From: Eleusine coracana subsp. coracana
Taxonomy: Eukaryota > Streptophyta > Magnoliopsida > Poales > Poaceae
Length of the DNA stretch: 64,000 nucleotides
Assembly (NCBI GenBank): GCA_032690845.1
Contig: CM064434.1
Location: forward strand, 7,194,108-7,258,107
Reading direction: 5' to 3'
In this document: positions 43,961 through 56,831 of the stretch, one piece after another
Position numbering within the stretch: the first letter of the stretch is position 1
Layout: the number at the start of each line of letters is the position of its first letter
Translations under genes and position numbers: made by a program
Notes under the pieces: model-generated
What the model was told of the DNA's origin: nothing
What the model saw: only the letters and a program-made list of their open reading frames with translations
Database searches by the model: none

Positions 43961-46900
43961 CCAAATTTTAAGTATGCAATTGAAGGAAGCTGAGAATGGA
44001 CAACAGAATAATCTTTTCCAAACACGAGCTAAAGTGGATGGAAAGGTATGTAAGGTGGTAATTGATGGAGGGAGTTGTTACAATCTTGCTAGTCGGGAGA
44101 TGGTGGACAAGCTTGATATGACGATGCTGAAACACCCCCCCTATACCATGTCCAATGGTTGAATGATTCATGTGACATCAAGATTGCACATAGGGTGAAA
44201 GTGACATTCAAAGTTGGTGAGTATGTTGACACCGTTATGTGTGATGTAGTACCCATGTTAGTGTGCCACTTGCTGCTAGGAAGATCATGGCAATATGATC
44301 ATTCATCCCTTCATTGTGGTCGCACTAATAATTATACTATCAAATGGAAGGGTAGGGATATGGTCCTCAAACCCATGACACCTCAACAAATCATGGCTGA
44401 ACATTTGCATAAGAATTCTAAAGTGAAAGTTGTGAGTGAGAGTGAAAAGGACAAAAATAACAAGAGTGTCATCCACAAATCAGTGAGCGAGAGCCACAAG
44501 CCCAATTTGAGAGAGAAAAATTTATTGTGTATAGCCACCAAATCTGAAATGAGAGATGTGTGGAAACATCAAGATCAAGTTCTCTTTGTACTTGTCTATA
44601 AGGATGCATTATTTTCAACTAACAACATAATATCTCTTCCTAGTGCTATTTCTAAACTTTTGTAGGATTATGGAGATGTTTTTCCCAATGAAACTCCAGC
44701 TGGATTTCCTCCATTATGTGACATTGAACATCAATTTGATCTTGTGCCTGGGGCTGCACTACCAAACCGGCCATCATACCGCTCTAATCCCGAAGAAACA
44801 AAAGAGATTCAAAGGCAAGTACAAGAACTTTTGGATAAGGGTTACGTGCGAGAAAGTCTAAGTCCTTGTGCTGTCCCAGTTGGTTATACCTTTCGGTTTG
44901 ACTAATGCACCTAGCACTTTCATGAGATTGATGAACCATGTTTTAAGATCATTTATTGGCAAATTTGTTGTTGTTTACTTTGATAACATCCTGATTTATA
45001 GCAACACATACAAAGAACATGTTGACCACATTCGGTTGGTAGTGAATGAGCTTAGAAAGGAGAATTTATATGCTAATCTTGAGAAGTACATATTTTGCAC
45101 TGATCAGGTTGTCTTCCTTGGCTTTGTTGTTTCAAGAAAGGGAATCCAAGTGGATGAATCAAAGGTGAAGGCAATCAAGGATTGACATACCCCAATGAAC
45201 GTAAGTCAAGTGAGAAGCTTTCACAGTCTCACTAGGTTTTATAGAAGGTTTGTGTAAGATTTCAGTACCATAGCTGCACCTCTGAATGAGCTAACAAAAA
45301 AAGGTGTTTTGTTTGAATGGGGTGAGTCACAAGAACATGCTTTTCAAGAACTAAAGAAACATTTAACACAAGCACCTTTGCTGATTTTACTGGATTTCAC
45401 AAAAACATTTAAGATTGAGTGTGATGCTAGTGGAATAGGTATTGGAGGTGTTCTCATGCAAGAAGGTAAGCCTGTTGCATATTTTAGTGAGAAATTAGGA
45501 GGTGCATAGCTGAACTACTCGGTATATGATAAGGAGTTGTATGCTTTGGTGAGAGTGCTTGAAACTTGGCAGCCCTACTTATGGCCAAAAGAGTTTGTAA
45601 TTCACTATGATCATGAGGCATTGAAGTATTTAAGAAGTCAAGCTAAGTTGTACCGACGATATGCTAAGTGGGTGGAGTTTATTGAAACATTTCCTTATAT
45701 TATAAAATACAAGAAAGGTAAGGAGAACATTGTGGCTGATGCTCTATCTCGAAAAAATGTTTTGTTGAATCAGCTAGAGGTAAAAGTTCCCGGGTTGGAA
45801 GACATAAAGGTGTTATACAAATCTGATAATGAATTTTCAGAACCTTACTTCAGGTGTAAAGATGGAAAAGGATGGGAAAAATATCACTTACATGATGGGT
45901 TTTTATTCCGAGCAAACAAATTGTGTGTTCCAAATTCTTCAATTAGACTTTTATTGTTGCAGGAAGCACATGGAGGTGGACTAATGGGTCATTTTGGATG
46001 GAAGAAAACCTACGAGCTGCTAGCTGATCATTTTTGTTGGGCCAATATGAGAAAAGATGTGGAGAGATTTGTGCAACGCTGCATCACATTTCACAAAGCT
46101 AAGTCAAAACTAAACCCTTATGGTTTATAGACTCCATTACCTTTTCCTACTATTCCCTGGGAGGATATTAGCATGGATTTTGTTTTGGAGTTACCAAGGA
46201 CTAAGAAGGGGAGGGATTCCATTTTTGTCATTGTTGATAGTTTTTAAAAAGACATATTTTATACCATGTCATAAAAGCGATGATGCTTCCCACATAGCTA
46301 CTTTATTTTTTAGGGAAATTGTGAGGATGCATGGCATGTCAAGAACCATAGTTTCAGATCGTGACCCAAAATTTCTGAGCTATTTTTGGAAGACATTATG
46401 GGAAAAACTTGAAACACACCTGCTATTCTCCACGTCAAGTCACCCTCAACTGGATGGACAAACAGAAGTTGTGAATATAACTCTATCCACTTTGCTATGA
46501 ACCATCATCAAAAAGAATTTGAAGGAATGGGAAGATTGCCTACCACATGTGGAATTTGCATATAACAGGGCAGTACATTCAACCATTAACTTGTGTCCAT
46601 TTGAAATTGTATATGGTTTCAAACCGATTGCTCTGATCGACTTGTCTCTTTGTCATTTCAGGAACGAAGTAACATGGAAGCCTCAATGCATGCTGCATAT
46701 GTAAAGAAGATAATAACAAAAGAAGCAAATGAAAAGAAGATCAAGTACTACGCTGCAAATGCAAACAAGCATAGGAAGAATGTGACATTCGAAACAAGTG
46801 ATTTGGTTTGGATACATCTATGCAAGGATCATTTTCCCGAGAAGCAAAAATCCAAGCTAATGCCATGCAGTGATGGACCATTCAAAGTGTTAGCCAAAAT

Positions 46901-47089
46901 CAGCCCAACATTCAATGTTGCTGATCTGTCCCTGTATCATGGAACTAATGAGTTGGAGTCGAGGAAGACTCCTTTTCAAAAGGGAGAGTATGATGAGGAC
47001 GTCACAGCTAAGCACGTAATTCATGACCATGGAATGAACCACAATCCAGCTACACCAATCCAAGGACCCATTACACGCAATCGTGCCTA
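43961..47089 (+). pseudogene. Pol of the CRM-like element: protease, RT, RNase H, integrase (broken)
   Basis: The protease has VVIDGGSCYNLAS (44055). RT blocks before (…VRESLSPCAVP, 44845-44880) and after (PFGLTNAPSTFMRLMNH, from 44890) are fused by a deletion of roughly 90 codons that also shifts the frame. The catalytic YFDD reads YFDN (44985). RNase H (FKIECDASGIGIGGVL…ADALSRK) spans 45410-45757. The integrase HHCC zinc region is at 45970-46095, with core and C-terminal parts to 47089 containing several stops. No chromodomain was recognised. Confidence 0.87.
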
Positions 47090-47957
47090 GAAAATACAAC
47101 AAGAGGTGAACTCACTCCTTAATGAATTTAATTCTACTTTGAATAAGAACTTTTTACTACCTAAGTCTTCTGCACTTATTGTGATAAAGTTTACACACAA
47201 GGAGGGGCTCACTGGACCAACCAATATGGAGTGCACCAATGAGGACATGAGTTACATAGAAGCTGAACAATCTCATTGACAGCTGACATCAGAGGCAATT
47301 TTGAAGAGTCATGCGCATCATACCTTAAATAGTCTGCCCACATAATATACATGGATGGAAAGATAATCAAGTCTACTTTGACCTCCAACAAACGGCTTGT
47401 CATTTGGACGTCCCACTAGGGAGTAATGATCATTTTAGTGGAGACTGCCAGGAAGGCTGATAGTCACGCGAGACTTCATGGGACTGCTGTTTTCACACCA
47501 TTCACCTATCCTTTAATTAGTAGAAACTCTTGAATATTTCACACCCAACTAGGAGGGATGTTTCTAATATAAATAAACCTTGTATCTCAGTCATTTGGGA
47601 CAACTTGGATAATAGAAAAGAACCCCCTTTGGTTATCCAAGTGCTATCAAATTCAGAGAGTGATCTCTACCCCTTTGCTCTTGTGATTTCCCCGGAGATT
47701 ACATAAGCGACGTTCGATGTCACCCAATTGGTGCTCCTGCTCTGTTTGATTGCAGGTTGTATTGGTTGGTAACTCAGAGTATGGTTGGGCGAATCCTCTA
47801 TTCAGGTTGCCGTATAAAGATGGTGGTTGGCTTCGGGTTGATTTTGTTAGATTGCACTGTTATCTCGGCTGCTTACAGCTAGTTATCTTGGTTTCTTTTG
47901 AAGCTAGTTATCTTGTTCATTATCCTACGTCATGAAGATTGGGCCATAGTCTCAGCA
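46991..47957 (+). repeat. 3' LTR of the CRM-like Gypsy element
   Basis: It starts TGATGAGGACGTC and ends CTCAGCA. Its first 99 bp also encode the last residues of the polyprotein (…GPITRNRA, stop at 47087-47089). Confidence 0.88.
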
Positions 47958-47962
47958 GTGTT

Positions 47963-49699
47963 GGACTTGAACATGTCTATCATGTTGTTCATGTTCTCTG
48001 TGCTCGGTGCTGGCGCAGGCGGGCGCTGCCCAGGTATCAAGGAAGTGCGTGGACGCTGTGTCGTCGCATTCGGCGTGGTGCACGATTATGCCCAGCACGA
48101 GGCACCTCTTGGAGTTTTGGTGGGCTAAAGTTTAACCCTCTCTTTAGTCTTTTTTTTTCTAGAGCTAAAGTTTAGCTCTAGTTTTAGTCCTTCCGTTTAT
48201 TTCCACTTTTAAGATATAAAATAAATATTTCAAACAAAAAACTAAATAAGCTCATAATCATCTCTAATCAGGATATAGGTCTCATTTGCACATATTCAAT
48301 TGTGTTGATTAATTAATCTATAGTTTTGACACAATCGATGCAAGTTTTTGAAGAAGCGAATCCGGGGCCACCAAAGGCAAGCCCTTCAAACTGTTTTACT
48401 TTACCCACTAACATAATTTTTGTACTTATCAGCTGTCAGGAAAGAAAGTCATGAATGTGGCCGATGCCTTATGGCCAGAAGACGACCGAAAACATAAATT
48501 AGCATTCAGTATATGCAAGTGATGAACGGATAAAACAATTACAAAAATAAGAATAGTCTGGTAATAGTATAAAAAAGAGCACCACTATCATAGGTGCGAC
48601 TCAGCTATCAAAATATTGAGAAAACTTTATAGGTACGTACACCCATATTTTTTTTTGCCTATTATAGCTATAAAAAAGAGCACCATATACTGTCTTTATT
48701 GTGCCACGTGTCTTGTTATCATATCTAGGTTGTTTGCTTTTAAATCATGTATATGAAGTGTCGAACATACATTCACAAAATAGTTTTATGTAACCATTTC
48801 GTATGTCACATTCTTGTTTGGAGAACATGCATTTATTTCTATTCATAATGTATTGTCCTAAGTATAGGTTATTGTCCTTTATTTATAGTGTAATTGATTC
48901 TTAACTCTGCCAATGGAAGGTATTCTAGTAGGTACAAGGATCCCCTATTACTTTGATATAGTTCCTCTTTCCCACCTAATGTAATACACGTAAAGGAAGC
49001 TCTATAGGAAAACTGACCAAACAAATAAGTTTTTAAATAATGCTATGCATCCGACTGTTGGGTACGGTCATCAACCAAATTACAATATGGTCAACATTTG
49101 TGCTAAGATAGTTTTAGCATTCGATGGTGTGATAATAGGCAACCTTGTTAGTGCTTCCTAGAAATTCTTTTAAATTATATATTGAAGTAATATAATGTTA
49201 TTATTAGTGTAACTACCTTACTTTTATTTTAACATATCTATTATATGTGAGCGTAGTGTCAATTTATTCCTACTTGTTACTATGAGAAAATATTGACAAG
49301 TAGTTCACCGTTGACGAAGTTAGATGTGGTTAAGAGATATAGAATTATGTAGCTGAAGTAGCCAGATATAGTTAACAATGGGATCCAAAAGACAAAATCC
49401 ATGTATTAGGACAAAAAATGCTCTTGTTTTCAATATGAAGAGCTTCTATGTTGTCAAAATTAAGTAAAAGCAAGTGTGAATTGAATAAACACAGTGTTTA
49501 ACGGTTATCACATACAAATGGATTGAATAAAGCATTGTGATTAATGAATGGTTATCACATACATAGGGCCAGCCATTTCTAATTCTTTGCTTATGATAAA
49601 TTTTTTTGTGAGTGTTTTATCTTTTTAATCTTTTTCTATGCAACAACAGAGACCAAATGAAAAAAAAAATAAAATTAAGCTAATTAATTAATAAATATT
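47963..49699. other. Region without recognised genes
   Basis: AT-rich intergenic DNA between two Gypsy elements. The first 170 bp continue the target sequence of the CRM-like insertion. No exon or element with readable borders. Confidence 0.5.
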
Positions 49700-50130
49700 T
49701 TGATACATGTGGAATACGTACCTTACGAGTATCCATAGCTATGCTTAAGTCGGTAGATGAACAGGTGGCCCACCAATAAGGGAACCGACCGAGTCGAATT
49801 AAAGCGCAAGACAATTAGAGATAGACTTTCTATGTTTATCCTTGAAAACTATGAGCAGGACTCTTCGTGTACCCTTTGCCAACTAGATATATAAGACGAC
49901 AGAGACCTCTCCATTGAGGACACCAATTTACATTGCAACACAAATCACTAAACACAGGATGTAGGGTTTTTACTCTCATCGAGAGGGCCCAATCTATATA
50001 ATTCGACGTCTTGTGTCATCATCATAGTTCTTAGTCCCGACATAGCCCTATAAATATATTGTCGGGATAAAGTCTCGACAGTTGGTGCACCAGGTAGGGG
50101 ACAAGGCTCGTCGGGATTCTCCGTCGACTA

Positions 50131-52199
50131 TAATGGCCGAAATTCCCAACATCCAGTACTCGTTAGACTTTAAGATCTCTTTCGGATTGCTCGACTTTGC
50201 AGTTGACACCAATAGAGAGCTAGGTCTGGAGAACTGCTGATCCGACTCGGCCGCAGCCGGTTCTATGGCACAATCACTGAGTTCATCAGATCTGATCCTA
50301 GTGTTGGTTCGACTCAGATTCGGTGATACAGACCTACCCATTGGGTATGACTCAAGGTCGGTCTGTTCCTTTGATAAAGGCTTGGATGGATCTGCTTGCC
50401 TATATCCTGTGACTGTGAATATGGTCGGACGACGGATAATCCGTCGGACAACGATGATGAGGAAGGTGACCATGATAAAGGCAGTCATAGTGAAGATGGC
50501 CGCGCTGAAGATGGCCATAGGGAGGAGAACCCCCAAGACAACAACTCGTCAGTGGGACACTGCCACCAAGCATGAGGATCGCATGGATCTCATCTCGCGT
50601 GTCTGCTAGAACTCGGGCAGCTAGAGATCAAAGTTGATAGCGTTAAGGTCTACGATACCCCGCATAACAACATCACCAATGCAAAGATGTTGCTCGACAG
50701 CTTGATGGTCGACGCGGCATATCAGACCCCTATGATGCATAAGGCAGCGGCCATGCTCAAAGCTACTGCTGTTCAAGAAGTAGTCAGGGACGAACCACAG
50801 TTAGTGGCAAGCTCTAGTCATGCAACATCACGCGATACGTGGTGATTTGAGAAACTCTCTCAGCATACGTGACTATCAGGATACCATCAATTCTCACTAT
50901 GAAGAGTGGGTTCGGGACGACCGACACCATGAGGAAGAACATCGTGATCGGAGGACTGACAACCGGTAGGAAGAGCGACACGATCCACCTCCAAGAGATA
51001 ACCGTGATGACCGACATCGACGAGATGATCGGGACTGGTGCAAAAATCATGATGAAGATAATCAGTGTCACCGCCATGATGGTGATGTTGGCTCTTGCCA
51101 TAATCGTTGTCCATCTTCATCCTCACGATCACCAGACCAACGATGATGGTCGGCCACCCCAAGCGATGAGGAATTCGATGGGATCAAGGCCTATGTACCT
51201 GAGCTTCACATTGCTCGATGGCCGAAAGGATTAAAGCTGGTTCCCATTGAAAAGTACGATGGTCAGACCAATCCCCGAGAGTGGCTTCAGCTATATAGCA
51301 TGGCTATTTGATTGGCTGGGGGTGATACTTTTGTGATGGCTAATTATCTGCCGGTTTGCCTTGAGCTGGTCGTTTGGATCTGGCTCACATCTCTTCTAGA
51401 GAAACCGGTCACCTCTTGTGGAGACCTCAACAGGAAGCTCATAAAGAGTTTGCAAGCTACTTGCAACCGGCCAGGCAACCACTTCAACCTCACTCGAATC
51501 AAGCAGAAGTCTGATGAATCTCTTAGCAACTACATCAAGTGGTTCTGCGCCAAGAAGACCGAGATCCCTAATGTTCCGGACTAGCAGATTATCGTGACCT
51601 TTCAAGGAGGCATTCAGAGTGATGACCTGGTTCGGGAGATTGGCCGGAGGAATCATAACCTTAGAATGACCACTCGGGAGTGCTTTGAGATTGCTGATAA
51701 GTTTGCATCAGGCGAGTCGGCTCTGTATGACATCCACATCAAAGGCAAGGAGAAGCTCTCTGACAAGCTAGAGTCCTCAAAGAAGGGCAAGAATAGGAAG
51801 ACTGACAACATGGTCACTGCGGTAGACCGATCCAAGAAGAATCCTTGAATGAACCAGCAGACCATGGATAACTTGCTAAGTGGCCCATATTTTTGGCACC
51901 TAAAGGGAAACCACAAAGCGAAGGATTATTACCGTCTGAAGGGCTTCACGACTGCCGCACTGAAGGTAGCCAAAGATCCCCTGAGGCACAATGGCAAGGA
52001 CAAAGCCGGTGATGGTGACGACAAGGATGAGGAAGGAGAGTTTCAAGAGCCCCGGAAGAAAGTCAACTTCATCTTCAAAGGGCCCAACGCCTACACGTCC
52101 AAGCGCAAGCACAAGCTAGAACTGCGAGAGATCAACTTAGTGGAACCAGCTGCTCCCGAGTACATGAGGTGGTCTAAAGTGCCGATCACTTTCGATTGA
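50131..52199 (+). pseudogene. Gag of the Tat-lineage element (broken)
   Basis: It begins MAEIPNIQYS…DFKISFG, matching the start of the relative at 62794. A TGA occurs after 35 codons. Later pieces hold the retrotransposon gag core (WPKGLKLVPIEKYDGQTNP near 51220, RFSNYIKWF-like near 51530) and, after several frame changes, a Lys-rich C terminus (51850-52150). Confidence 0.8.
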
Positions 52200-55100
52200 T
52201 TGGAACACCCCAAGCACCTGCCCAAGCCAGACCGCTACCTACTCGTACTCGCGGTCACCATGAAGGAGGTCAAGTTCAACAAAATACTCATCGATGGAGG
52301 AAGTAGCCTTGACTTGATCTTCACCAAGACTCTCAGAGAATTAGGATTGACGACCGATGATCTCAAACCAAGAACTTCTCCCTTTCATGGGATTGTGTCG
52401 GGCAAGACCTTGGTGCCGATAGGGCTGATCACTCTGCCTGTCACCTTTAGCACCCGAGAGAACTTCAAGACCGAGCGTGTTATCTTCCAAGTGGCCAACT
52501 TCGAGTCTACCTACCATGCTATCTTTGGTAGAGCGGCGATGGCAAAGTTCATGGTGGTCCCACACTATCCTTACCTTACCTTGAAGATGCCAGGCCCAAA
52601 AGAAATCATCTCCTTCCACTCTAATCTTTGGAACTCTTTTGATTGCGATGTGCAGAGTTGTGAGTTGGCTGACCGATAGTTGATGTTGTCCGATCGGCTG
52701 GAGATCCAGAAATCTATTGGCAATGAGGTGGAGACCGATGCAAAGATCCCCATGAACAAGCCCAACAAGGAGAAGATCCAAACGGATGACATGTCGACCA
52801 ATGAAATTTCGCTCGATCCTGAAGATCCTGCTAAGGTCACTTATGCAGGAGCAAATCTTGGGGAGAAATAGGAACTCATGCTCACTCTTTTTCTCCAGGA
52901 CAACAGGGACATCTTTGTGTGGAATCCCTCTAACATGCCGGGAGTTCCTAGGGAAAAGATTAAGCACGAATTAAGGGTGCCTCCTGGGGCTACACCCGTC
53001 AAGCAAAGTCTTAGAAGATTCGCTCAAGATCGCAAGGATGCCATGAAGAAGGAGATAGCTAGGCTTTTAGATGCTAAGTTTATAAAGGAAGTGTACCATC
53101 TAGATTGGTTGGCTATTCTAGTCCTTGTACCCAAGAAGAATAAAGAGTGGCATATGTGCGTTGATTATACCGATTTGAACAAGGTCTATCCTAAGGACCC
53201 CTTTGCTCTGCCACGCATTGATCAGATCGTAGACTCAATAGCCGGGTGTGAGCTTTTGAGCTTTCTGGATGCCTATTCAGGCTATCACCAGATCCCACTA
53301 AAAGTTGAAGATCAAATCAAGACTTCCTTTATAACTCCCTTTGGCGCCTACTGTTATATAATCATGTCGTTTGGTCTAAAGAATGCTGTCACGACTTACC
53401 AACGTGGTATTCAACGCAGCCTCGAAACTCAGATCTGTCGGAATATAGAAGCATATGTTGATGGCATCGTGGTAAAGACTCAAAACATTGGAGAACTTCT
53501 CTCTGACCTGGCAGAGACGTTTGACAACTTGAGGCGATACTCAATGAAGTTGAATCCCAAGAAGTGTGTCTTCGTGGTTCTTTCAGGAAATATACTTGAT
53601 TACATTGTTTTGAAACAAGGTATAGAGGCTAACCCAGAAAAAATCAAGGCAATCCTTGATATGGGACCACCTAATTCCCAAAGAGATGTTCAGAAGCTGA
53701 CCTTGTGCATGGCATCTTTGAGATGCTTTATTTCCCAACTGGGGGTCAGGGGTCTGCCGTTCTTCAAGTTACTCAAAAAGTAAGATAACTTCGTCTGGAC
53801 AGAAGAGGCACAGTCGGCCTTGGATGAGTTGAAGGTTCACCTTAGCAACATTCCAGTCTTAGTGCCTCCTGAATCACAAGAAAATCTCAGCTCTACATAT
53901 CAGCCACAACTCAAGTTGTGAGTATCATTTTGTTAGTGAGGTCCTTAACGCCTCCAAGACCCGATATCAGCAGTTCTTGAAGCTGCTATATGCGCTCTTG
54001 ATCGCCTTGAGGAAGCTGAAGCATTATTTTCATGCTCATCCGATCGAAGTTCATACCACTTTTGCGCTCAAAGAAGTTCTTCATAACCTGGCAAGATTAC
54101 TAAGTGGACAATCGAACTCGGTCAATATACCATCATGTTCGTACCTCACTCGGCGATCAAAGGACAAGTGCTGGCTGACTTTGTTTCCGAGTGGATAGAG
54201 ATTTAGATGCCACCGACACCGCAAGATATTGAGTACTGGAAGATGTACTTTGACAATGCACTCCAGTTGTCGGGCGCGGTTGCAGGAATCATACTTATTT
54301 CTCCAACAGGAGAGAAACTCCAATATGTCGTCAAAATTAAATTCTGTGTGTCCAATAACGCTACGGAGTATGAAACTCTTCTACACAGTTTGCGTATTGC
54401 CATATCGCTCGACATCCAGCGGCTCGACATCTTTGGTGACTCGGCTCTGGTTATTAACCAAGTCATCAAGGATTGGAACTGTGTGGATGACAACATGGCT
54501 GCTTACTGCCAAGAAGTAAGGAAGTTGGAGAACAAATTTAACGGACTCAAGTTCACACATGTTCTTGGCGACAACAATCAGGCTACGAATAAGTTAGCCA
54601 AAATGAGATCATCGCGATCGATTGTCCCACCCGGTGTTTTCTTACACACCTTGGATTCTCCCACTATTTCTCCTCGGTCTGATGTCTTAACGACTGATGT
54701 TACTGATCCCATGGAAGATACTAACATGGAGGCCGACTGGCGCAACCCAATTGTCCAATTCTTGGTTAACGGTATGCTGCATGCGGATCCTAATGAGCAA
54801 CAGAGGCTAAAGGCTCGATCTCGAGGATACTTAATGGTGGATGACCTACTCTATCGAAGAGGAGAATCAAACATCTTGATGCGAAGCATTTCAATTCCAG
54901 AAGCCAAAGAGTTGATGGAGGAAATCCATTCAGGAGCATGTGACAACCATGCAACTTCCAAGACTTTGGTCGACAAGGATTTTCGGCAAGGGTTTTATTG
55001 GCCTGCGGTGGTTGAAGATGCACACCAGGTCATTCAGAAGTGTGAAGGCTGTCAATTCTTTTCTCAACAAATGCACGTGCCTTCGCAACAACTTTAGATG

Positions 55101-55960
55101 ATACATATGACTTGGCCTTTTGCAGTCCGGGGGCTTGATATTGTCGGTCCTTTCAAGAAAGTGCCAGGTGGGTTTACTCATTTATTTGTTGCTATTGACA
55201 AGTTCCCCAAGTGGATCAAAGCAAAGCCGGTCAGCAAGATAACTTTGAAGAAGGTGGTTGAGTTTGTCTGAGATGTTTTCACTCGGTTTTGAGTTCCTCA
55301 TGACATCATCACCGACAATGGTACTCAGTTTACATCTGAGGAGTTTTGTGACTTTGCTGATGAGATGGGAATAAAAATCCACTTTGCTTCGGTGGCTCAT
55401 CCTGAAAGCAATGGGTAGGTTGAATGGGCCAACAGTATGATTCTTCAGGGGTTGAAGCCCCGGATTTTTGACAAACTTAAGCCTTATGCCGGTTGGTGGG
55501 TTCGAGAGCTACCTTCGGTCCTCTAGGGGCTGCACACTAATGTTAGTCAAGCTACTGGCCAGTCACCTTTCTCATTGGTCTACGACTCTGAGGCTATGCT
55601 GCTGACCGAGGTAAACCTCATTTCAGCACGAGTCAAGGGGTATGACGAGAAGCTTTCTGAAGATAACTGAGAGATTGAGTTGATTGCGGCAGAGGAGATG
55701 CATGATCATGCTCTATTTTGGTCAGCAGTATACCAGCAGGGCTTACAATGATGCTACGACAAGAACGTTCAAAGTCATCAGTTCCATGTTGGAGACTTAG
55801 TACTATGCCGAGTGCAATCAACCATGAATCCATACAAGTTATCCCCTAAATGGGAAGGACCATGGTCAAAGAAGTCACTCGGCGGGGGGCTTACCGACTG
55901 ATGTATGAAGATGGCGACGGCGTACCAAATTCATGGAACATTAATCAGCTATGTTGCTTT
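52200..55960 (+). pseudogene. Pol of the Tat-lineage element (broken)
   Basis: The protease has KILIDGGSSLDLIF (52281). The RT (52950-53780) includes LDAYSGYHQIPL and FGLKNAVTTYQR; its catalytic YVDD reads YVDG (53457). The first RNase H (53790-54190) is fragmentary. A second, archaeal-type RNase H domain (FDNALQLSGAVAGIIL…FGDSALVINQV, 54250-54460) marks the Tat lineage. Integrase (54990-55900) has CEGCQFF, ITDNGTQFTSEEF and HPESNG with at least five stops. Confidence 0.85.
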
Positions 55961-56104
55961 TATTCTTAGTCTATATTTTGTATTTTCATACATTATTATT
56001 GAATGAAACTTCAATATTTTTGATGAAAGATTTTTAATGATTTTCATTCTTATTTTCCTCGATTCCTTAATTTATACATTAAACAATCGAGGCTGGGGGC
56101 TAGT

Positions 56105-56588
56105 AACAATGTACCACTACTCCTTAACCTTGATAAATTCTGGTTTTGGACTTCTATCGACCAATTACTCATATTTTGATACGGTCTTATATTTTTTGGT
56201 CTAATGCTACAATGTGATGGTCATACAATTTATACTGCACAACAGACTCACACTACACTAAACCCAGAGCCAAAGTGCGAGAGGTCATATGTCGATTGAT
56301 CGACTCTGATTATTACACGGTTATGAATCACGACCGAATATGTTAAGGCAGACTGATGCATCTTTGTTTTGTCTCTAAGATCTCATAGTAAAAAGGTTTA
56401 AGTGCTAAAGCACGATTAACGTAGCTAAGTACCACCTGGGCTGCTATAAGTGACATGAGATCGCTCTACTGACTATTCAGTTAGTTTTCTAACTTGTTTA
56501 AGTGATTAAACAAGAAAAAGAATAATCATTATTTACACAAGGAACATATTGTTTACCTACTCAAATACTACTAATGTATCTTGTTACA
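56105..56588. other. Region after the Tat-lineage polypurine tract
   Basis: It could be the 3' LTR or the post-pol spacer of the Tat element. It shows no similarity that I can see to 49700-50080, so I leave it unassigned. Confidence 0.4.
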
Positions 56589-56590
56589 TA

Positions 56591-56827
56591 CTACCTCCGT
56601 TCCAAAATATAAGTATTTGTTGACTTTCTGATACCACGTTTGACCATTTGTCTTATTCAAATATTTTTTATAATTATAAAAATAAACAAGTAATGTTTAA
56701 AGTACATCTAATAATAAAACAATTTATAACAAAATAAATAATATTCTCATAAGTTTTTTAAATAAAACAAATAGTCAAACGCAGTCTGTAAAGGTCAACA
56801 AATGCTTACATTTCGGAACGGAGGGAG
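56591..56827. mobile_element. Stowaway MITE, 237 bp
   Basis: TA duplications (56589-56590 and 56828-56829) flank long inverted ends: CTACCTCCGTTCCAAAATAT and, complemented, CTCCCTCCGTTCCGAAATGT. Similarity continues through AAGYATTTGTTGAC. It is the best preserved MITE in the window. Confidence 0.92.
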
Positions 56828-56831
56828 TAAA

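Larger units (their letters stand above)
40708..47957 (+). mobile_element. CRM-like Gypsy LTR retrotransposon, complete but inactive
   Basis: A 7250-bp element with two LTRs (974 and 967 bp) that start TGATGAGG and end in CA, flanked by the 5-bp duplication GTGTT (40703-40707 and 47958-47962). The primer-binding site directly after the 5' LTR is TGGTATCAAGAG-like (initiator tRNA-Met type), and a purine tract (AAAAGGGAGAG) directly precedes the 3' LTR. Gag, protease, RT, RNase H and integrase appear in Gypsy order, but all are broken. The polyprotein frame continues into the 3' LTR and ends at TAG near 47089, as described for CRM chromoviruses; that lineage assignment is inference. Confidence 0.88.
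49700..56104 (+). mobile_element. Tat-lineage Gypsy retrotransposon, inactive
   Basis: The putative 5' LTR ends at 50080 (…GTCTCGACA). It is followed by a primer-binding site TTGGTGCACCAGGTAGGGGA (50082), gag, pol with two RNase H domains, and a purine tract CGAGGCTGGGGGC (56088-56100). The left LTR border near 49700 is a guess and no 3' LTR or TSD was identified. A close relative starts at about 62.65 kb in the same orientation. Confidence 0.75.

Noticed and set aside
50048..50536. 162-codon minus-strand frame opposite Tat gag
   Set aside because: It is the antisense shadow of gag; the same shadow occurs opposite the related gag at 62794.
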